Shown here piece by piece: positions 59,952-64,000 of a stretch of 64,000 nt of DNA; within the stretch, counting starts at the first letter, position 1; every line of letters begins with the position of its first letter. Under the pieces are notes generated by a model. That model was not told where the DNA came from. It worked only from the letters and a program-made list of their open reading frames with translations, and did not search any database. The translations under genes were made by a program, and so were the position numbers. The stretch covers positions 372,001-436,000 of the forward strand of contig MKVL01000025.1 of the NCBI GenBank assembly GCA_001899205.1, in the 5' to 3' direction. Source of the DNA: Mesorhizobium sp. 65-26 (GTDB taxonomy: Bacteria > Pseudomonadota > Alphaproteobacteria > Rhizobiales > Rhizobiaceae).

Positions 59952-60719
59952 TTAGTACATCAGCCAGCCGCCGCTGACGTTGATGGTCGCGCCGGTGATG
60001 TAGCCGGCATGGTCGGACGCCAGGAACAGCACCGAGCCGGCGAGTTCCGATGGCGCGGCCATGTAGCCCAGCGGTATCTGCGCGACCGTGGCGGCGAGCG
60101 CCGCCTCGTCCATGCCCGACCGCATCATGGCCGTATCGGCGGCGCCCGGCGAGACAGCGTTGACCGTGATCCGCTCCTTGGCCAGCGAGCGGGCAAGCCC
60201 GCGCGTCATCGAGACGATGCCGCCCTTGGTCGCAGCGTAGGCGACCGAACCGCCGAAGCCGCCGCTCATCCAGCCCTGGGAGGTGAAATTGATGATCCGG
60301 CCGCCGGAGCCCTGGTCCCGCATGACGCGCGCGGCGGCCTGGCACAGGAAGAAGCTGGCCTTCAAATTGACGTCGTGCTGGATGTCCCAGTCGGCCTCGC
60401 TGACGTCGAACACGCTCGGCCGTCGGCGCAGTACCGCCGCCGTCTGCACCAGCACGTCGAGCTTTCCAAAGGCATTGGTCACCTTCTCGACCAGCGCGGC
60501 ATGACCTGCGACCGGTCGCAGGTCGTGTGCTATCGCCAGATGTGGCCCGCCCTCCATCTCGGCGACGAGGGCCTTGACGCTGGCCTCGTCGACATCGACC
60601 ACGGCAACGCGCGAGCCGGCGGCGGCGAAGGCGAGGCAGACCTCGCGGCCGATGCCGCCCGACCCTCCGGTGACAATGACGCTTTTGCCTTCCAGCCCTG
60701 AGCCGATGTTGAAAGCCAT
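59952..60719 (-). CDS. Short-chain dehydrogenase/reductase
   Basis: Classical SDR of 255 residues with TGGSGGIGRE and catalytic YAATK; the NNAG segment reads LVQTAAVL, an unusual form. It follows the EthD gene by 13 nt. Two adjacent but different SDRs suggest two separate alcohol oxidations in this operon. Confidence 0.93.
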   Translation of the reverse strand: MAFNIGSGLEGKSVIVTGGSGGIGREVCLAFAAAGSRVAVVDVDEASVKALVAEMEGGPHLAIAHDLRPVAGHAALVEKVTNAFGKLDVLVQTAAVLRRRPSVFDVSEADWDIQHDVNLKASFFLCQAAARVMRDQGSGGRIINFTSQGWMSGGFGGSVAYAATKGGIVSMTRGLARSLAKERITVNAVSPGAADTAMMRSGMDEAALAATVAQIPLGYMAAPSELAGSVLFLASDHAGYITGATINVSGGWLMY

Positions 60720-60732
60720 GGGAATTCTCCTG

Positions 60733-61065
60733 TCAGTCGATCGCCGGCGGCGCGATCACAGTCTGCTCGGTGACGAAGCAGGACTGCGCCTCGCGCATGA
60801 ACTTCTTGCGGTCCTCCGCAAGCAGGCTCCGGTAGGGCTCGGTGGCGAAAGCCTTGTGCGCGTCCTCGACGCTGTCGAACCAGACCTCGCCGATCCCGTC
60901 CCAGGCTGCGTCCTCGGGCGTCCAGCTTTGCACCCGGCCGAAGCGCAGGCCGCGCACGCCAGGCATCCGGCGCACGATATCGGCGTGCGGGCCGGTCCAG
61001 TGGGCGAAGAACTCTTCCTGGGTGAGCCCTTCCTTGCGGCGCAGGAAACTGACGCGCTTGATCAT
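60733..61065 (-). CDS. EthD-domain protein
   Basis: A 110-residue dimeric alpha-beta-barrel type protein. The EthD pattern is clear: MIKRVSFLRRKEGLTQEEFF, HWTGPHADIV, FDSVEDAHKAFATEPY. EthD-like proteins accompany oxidative degradation operons, with unclear catalysis. ATG 61065 overlaps the VOC gene by 4 nt. Confidence 0.87.
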   Translation of the reverse strand: MIKRVSFLRRKEGLTQEEFFAHWTGPHADIVRRMPGVRGLRFGRVQSWTPEDAAWDGIGEVWFDSVEDAHKAFATEPYRSLLAEDRKKFMREAQSCFVTEQTVIAPPAID

Positions 61066-61541
61066 GATGCGGCGGCCTTCGGTGGCGGTTCGAAGAGCTC
61101 GATGGTGACATTGTCGTGCGCGCGAAGATAGGCGGCGCGCGCGCCGATGTTCGGTCCGCCGTCGATGTCGACCGGACCGTCGGTGAGCGGACGCGCGCCA
61201 CAGGCCACGGCATGTTTCCAGGCCTTCGCGGCATCCTCGACCTTCAGGCACAGATGCACGTTGCCCGGGTTTGCGGTGACCTCGGTGTTGGGCGTGCGGC
61301 CCTCGACCTGATAGTCGAGCAGCTCGACGACCACGCCGCCGGGCAGATCGACGAAGGCAGCCTTGATCGCCACATTGGGATAGCCTGTGATGCGGCCGAG
61401 ATAAGGGCGGTCGAGCACCGTCTTCCAGCGCGGCGGCTTTTCCAGGAAACGCTCCCAGAAGGCCAGCGCGGCATCACGGTCGGCCACACTTATGCCGACG
61501 TGGTGCAAGGTCTCCATGGTTGAAGCACTGGCCTGTGTCAT
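61062..61541 (-). CDS. VOC-superfamily (glyoxalase-fold) protein
   Basis: Metal-dependent VOC protein of 159 residues with likely ligands in LHHVGISVADRD, VELLDYQVEG, NVHLCLKVEDAAK and VTIELFEPP. ATG 61541 is chosen; the frame to 61634 is unsupported. It is related to, but distinct from, the VOC protein at 51530. It lies 10 nt after the amidohydrolase gene. Confidence 0.9.
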   Translation of the reverse strand: MTQASASTMETLHHVGISVADRDAALAFWERFLEKPPRWKTVLDRPYLGRITGYPNVAIKAAFVDLPGGVVVELLDYQVEGRTPNTEVTANPGNVHLCLKVEDAAKAWKHAVACGARPLTDGPVDIDGGPNIGARAAYLRAHDNVTIELFEPPPKAAAS

Positions 61542-61551
61542 TCTTCTCCCC

Positions 61552-62421
61552 TCAGATCCTGAACAGCCGTTCCGCATTGCCGGAGAACATCGCGACCTGT
61601 TCCTCACGCGAGAATCCGGAGATGATCTCGGCATAGGCGTTGATGACGTCCGGGTAGGAACTGAACATGCGGTCGACCGGCCAGTTGGTGCCGAACACGA
61701 TCCGCCCGGTGCCGAAGGCTTCGATGCTGCCGAGCACGTAGGGCCGGATCGATGCGACGGTCCAGAGCGGGTCGCCCATGCCCAGTCCGGACACTTTCAT
61801 GGTGACGTTCGGGGACCTTGCCATCACATCCATGGCCGTGCGCCAGCGCCGGAAGCTCTCCGCGTCGCGCCCCATGGGAATGGCGCAGTGATCGATGCAG
61901 ATCTGCACCTGCGGAAAGGCGCGCGCGAGGTCGAGTATGTCGTCGGCGCGTTCAACGCGCGTGTCGATGCAGGAGACAAGCTTGCGCGGTCCGAGTTCGG
62001 CGAAGCCGCGCCGCCAGGCTTCGTCCATCAGGTAGCGGCCGTCGCCGAAATTGCGGATGCCGCGCACATTGGCGTACTGCAGATGCCGGTCCAGCACCTG
62101 CGCCGCGTCGGGCCGCGCCAGGTGACATTCGGCGACGATGCCGTGCGGGTAGCCGGTGCGGTCGGCGAAAGCCTGCAGCCAGGCCGTCTCGACCACCGGA
62201 TCGGGCGTGTTGACCGCCGCCTGCACATGGATCGCCTTGGGCACGTTGGCGAAGCGGATCTCGGCTATGTAGTCCTTGATGAAATAATGCTGCGACTTCA
62301 GCGGGTCGGTGTCCTCGAGGAAGCCGTGCACGGCGTCGGGCTCGAGCCATCCGTAGCGCAGCTGCGGATGCTTCATGTCGTGCAGGTGGAAATGGGTGTC
62401 GACGAACGGGATGTCAGCCAT
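61552..62421 (-). CDS. Amidohydrolase-fold lactonase-like protein (COG3618 type)
   Basis: TIM-barrel hydrolase of 289 residues. Metal or catalytic residues are visible in FVDTHFHLHD (HxH), VAECHLARPD, ICIDHCAIPMGR and the closing Asp of FGTNWPVDRMFSS. This group includes L-fuconolactonase, L-rhamnonolactonase and 2-pyrone-4,6-dicarboxylate lactonase. It overlaps the TtuC/DmlA-like gene by 8 nt. A lactone ring opening fits the context, but the substrate is unknown. Confidence 0.92.
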   Translation of the reverse strand: MADIPFVDTHFHLHDMKHPQLRYGWLEPDAVHGFLEDTDPLKSQHYFIKDYIAEIRFANVPKAIHVQAAVNTPDPVVETAWLQAFADRTGYPHGIVAECHLARPDAAQVLDRHLQYANVRGIRNFGDGRYLMDEAWRRGFAELGPRKLVSCIDTRVERADDILDLARAFPQVQICIDHCAIPMGRDAESFRRWRTAMDVMARSPNVTMKVSGLGMGDPLWTVASIRPYVLGSIEAFGTGRIVFGTNWPVDRMFSSYPDVINAYAEIISGFSREEQVAMFSGNAERLFRI

Positions 62422-63496
62422 GGCGTCGCGCCTCCATCGGATGGACCGACACGGCATCGGCGATCGCCTGACCGAGCGCGCTGGTCGAGGCGTCTCCGCC
62501 CATGTCGCGGGTCAGGTTCTCGCCTGACGCCAGAACGCGCTCGATCGCCGTCACGATCGCCGCCGCCGCTTCCTGCGCGCCGAGATGTTCCAGCATCATG
62601 GCGCCGGACCAGATCTGCCCGATCGGATTGGCGATGTTCTGGCCGGCAATGTCGGGCGCCGAGCCGTGCACCGGTTCGAACATCGACGGGAACCTGCGCT
62701 CCGGATTGAGGTTTGCCGACGGCGCGATGCCGATGGTGCCCGTCACTGCCGGCCCGAGGTCGGAGAGGATGTCGCCGAACAGATTGCTTGCCACCACGAC
62801 GTCGAAGCTCGAGGGGCGGCGCACGAAATGCGCGGTCAATATGTCGATATGGTACTGCTCGGTGGCGATGTCGGGGAAGTCCCTGGACACGGCGCGGAAG
62901 CGCTCGTCCCAGAACGGCATGGTGTGGATGATGCCGTTGGATTTCGTCGCCGAGGTTAGTCGCCGCTTGCGCTTGCGCGCCAGCTCGAAGGCAAACCGCA
63001 TGACGCGGTCGCAGCCGAACCGCGTCAGCACGGTGTCCTGGATGACCATTTCCTGGTCGGTATCCGGGAACATTCGTCCACCCACCTCGGAATATTCGCC
63101 CTCGTTGTTCTCGCGAACGATGCAGAAATCGATGGCGCCCGGGTCGGCGAGAGGCGAGGGCACGCCGGCGAACAGGCGCACCGGCCGAAGGTTCACATAT
63201 TGCTGGAAGTTGCGCCGGATCGGCATCAGCAGCGTCCACAGCGATTCCACGTCCGAGACGCTGGGCCAGCCGATGGCGCCGAGAAAGATTGCGTCATGGC
63301 CGGCGATGCGGTCGAGCCCGTCCTGCGGCATCATCCTTCCGTGCCGGGCATGGTGATCGCAGCCCCAGTCGAAGCGGTCCCAGGCGAGATCGAGACCGAA
63401 GATGCGCGCGGCCGCCTCGACCACCTTGACGCCTTCCGGCACGACCTCCTTGCCGATTCCATCTCCTTCGATGACCGCGATCCTGGCTGAGGGCAT
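62414..63496 (-). CDS. Tartrate/D-malate dehydrogenase-like (TtuC/DmlA family) beta-decarboxylating dehydrogenase
   Basis: NAD-dependent dehydrogenase of 360 residues in the isocitrate/isopropylmalate dehydrogenase family. The pattern is that of tartrate and D-malate dehydrogenases: IRRNFQQYVNLRPVRLFAGV, TSATKSNGIIHTMPFWDERF, DVVVASNLFGDILSDLGPAV and MFEPVHGSAPDIAG. ATG 63496 gives MPSARIAVIEGDGIGKEV. It oxidises and decarboxylates a 2-hydroxy diacid. First gene of the leftward operon; a 13-bp element shared with 63832 lies 40 nt upstream. Confidence 0.93.
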   Translation of the reverse strand: MPSARIAVIEGDGIGKEVVPEGVKVVEAAARIFGLDLAWDRFDWGCDHHARHGRMMPQDGLDRIAGHDAIFLGAIGWPSVSDVESLWTLLMPIRRNFQQYVNLRPVRLFAGVPSPLADPGAIDFCIVRENNEGEYSEVGGRMFPDTDQEMVIQDTVLTRFGCDRVMRFAFELARKRKRRLTSATKSNGIIHTMPFWDERFRAVSRDFPDIATEQYHIDILTAHFVRRPSSFDVVVASNLFGDILSDLGPAVTGTIGIAPSANLNPERRFPSMFEPVHGSAPDIAGQNIANPIGQIWSGAMMLEHLGAQEAAAAIVTAIERVLASGENLTRDMGGDASTSALGQAIADAVSVHPMEARRHG

Positions 63497-63535
63497 GATT
63501 GTCTCTTTTCTGATGCGGTCTGGTGGTTGGGAAAA

Positions 63536-63548
63536 ATATCGTTTCAAT
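63536..63548. promoter_or_regulatory. 13-bp element repeated at 63832-63844
   Basis: ATATCGTTTCAAT here and ATAACGTTTCAAT at 63832-63844 match at 12 of 13 positions in the same orientation. One is 40 nt upstream of the leftward gene, the other inside the rightward promoter, so both may bind one regulator. No longer palindrome is visible. Confidence 0.4.
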
Positions 63549-63819
63549 TCATAGCCAGCCAAAATGACCATTGCAAGTGTGTCTTGAGTGGTCGCCTCGC
63601 TATTGTGTTCGCTGATCGGGAGGGAGAGGGGAAAAACCGATCGGCCTGGCTCGGAAATCCGCCGCCAATACGGAAAATGGCGCTGAAACCTATATTGTTC
63701 ATGGGATTTCCTGCGTTTGTCGGACCTGTTGCGCAGTCTTTCGTGCCGCCCTGGCGGCGGACGGGCCGCTGCTTTCGCGGGGTTCCGCGGTGTCGTTTCA
63801 TGACTTGCTCAAAAATCGC

Positions 63820-63849
63820 TTGCATCAATCGATAACGTTTCAATATAGT
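63820..63849 (+). promoter_or_regulatory. Sigma-70-like promoter for the gene at the right edge
   Basis: TTGCAT (63820-63825) and TATAGT (63844-63849) with an 18-nt spacer are close to consensus. The spacer holds TCAATCGATAAC, a partial match to the LacI-type palindrome at 44806, and the 13-bp element. Transcription would begin about 110 nt before the ATG at 63964. Confidence 0.45.
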
Positions 63850-63963
63850 CCTTCGAAGTAGGAATTGCCTCTCCGGGGAGGAGTGGTCCGCGTTCGCGAG
63901 CGAGCCCTGTCGTCATGGCAGGGGCGGGCGTGCCTTCACGGCTTGGTCAAGGGCAGGAGCATC

Positions 63964-64000
63964 ATGGGATCGGCAGTGCGCATGCGTCGCGGTGTGGTGA
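63964..64000 (+). CDS. Start of an unidentified gene, cut by window edge
   Basis: ATG 63964 follows GCAGGAGCATC (AGGAG 4 nt before it) and opens MGSAVRMRRGVV. Only 12 codons are visible, so no family can be named. The promoter at 63820 points to it. Confidence 0.4.
   Translation, partial: MGSAVRMRRGVV

Larger units (their letters stand above)
63497..63963. other. Intergenic region between divergent operons
   Basis: This 467-bp stretch separates the dehydrogenase gene from a plus-strand gene that starts at the window edge. Two overlapping open frames of about 100 residues (plus 63527-63835, minus 63544-63843) have no recognisable domains, and I do not call them. It holds a promoter and two similar 13-bp elements, listed separately. 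Confidence 0.55.

Noticed and set aside
63527-63843. Two overlapping frames of about 100 codons on opposite strands
   Set aside because: No ribosome sites or domains; the plus one runs through a good promoter.
1-64000. tRNA, rRNA, CRISPR arrays, insertion sequences or attachment sites
   Set aside because: None was recognised on reading; no transposase or integrase motifs and no regularly spaced repeats. A tRNA or repeat search program could still find weak cases.

Overview
The window looks like a chromosomal or megaplasmid segment of a GC-rich alphaproteobacterium, most likely a soil or plant-associated Hyphomicrobiales member (Mesorhizobium/Aminobacter-like). This is inferred from the density of ABC importers, FrcBCA-type sugar transport, many SDR and Gfo/Idh/MocA dehydrogenases, and short tightly overlapping operons. 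No rRNA, tRNA, phage, transposase or CRISPR array was seen. Nearly all sequence is coding.

Layout. (1) 1-9.7 kb: a Dpp-type peptide importer operon (binding protein, two permeases, a double-ATPase protein) with a BisC/DMSO-reductase-type molybdoenzyme inserted in it, next to a LysR regulator and a second, paralogous binding protein cut by the left edge. (2) 10-15 kb: two enolase-superfamily enzymes (one close to cis-3-hydroxyproline dehydratase), a GntR/FCD regulator, a HalD/BesD-like Fe(II)/2-oxoglutarate oxygenase with a hydroxylase-type triad, and a LysR regulator. (3) 15-20.4 kb: an RND efflux operon with a small leader gene and a divergent TetR repressor; two matching operators lie between them. 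(4) 20.7-36.6 kb: two ribose/fructose-class sugar ABC systems with a LacI and an RpiR regulator, three Gfo/Idh/MocA oxidoreductases, a long-chain polyol dehydrogenase and an SDR. (5) 36.7-39.7 kb: an Lrp regulator divergent from an AceE/MdeB-like TPP enzyme.

(6) 39.8-63.5 kb is the most unusual part. A MalFG-type sugar ABC transporter without its own ATPase is followed by an SMP-30 lactonase and an SDR. An SDR-LacI pair is divergent from it. A leftward eight-gene operon encodes an enolase-superfamily enzyme, an SDR, a VOC protein, a two-subunit TPP dehydrogenase E1, a muconolactone-isomerase-like protein, a double-hotdog hydratase and a class III CoA-transferase. A rightward operon encodes the missing UgpC/MsmK-type ATPase, a free-standing 78-residue lipoyl domain, a MaoC hydratase and a second CoA-transferase. 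Another leftward operon holds a TtuC/DmlA-like dehydrogenase, a COG3618-type amidohydrolase/lactonase, VOC and EthD proteins, two SDRs and a broken acyl-CoA ligase. Copies of one palindrome (TCAAnCGATTGA) occur in pairs both in front of the transporter and between the two central operons, so one LacI protein probably controls all of them. My reading is a catabolic regulon that imports a sugar-like compound, oxidises and dehydrates it, and ends in CoA-thioester chemistry. The substrate and the order of steps are not known from sequence.
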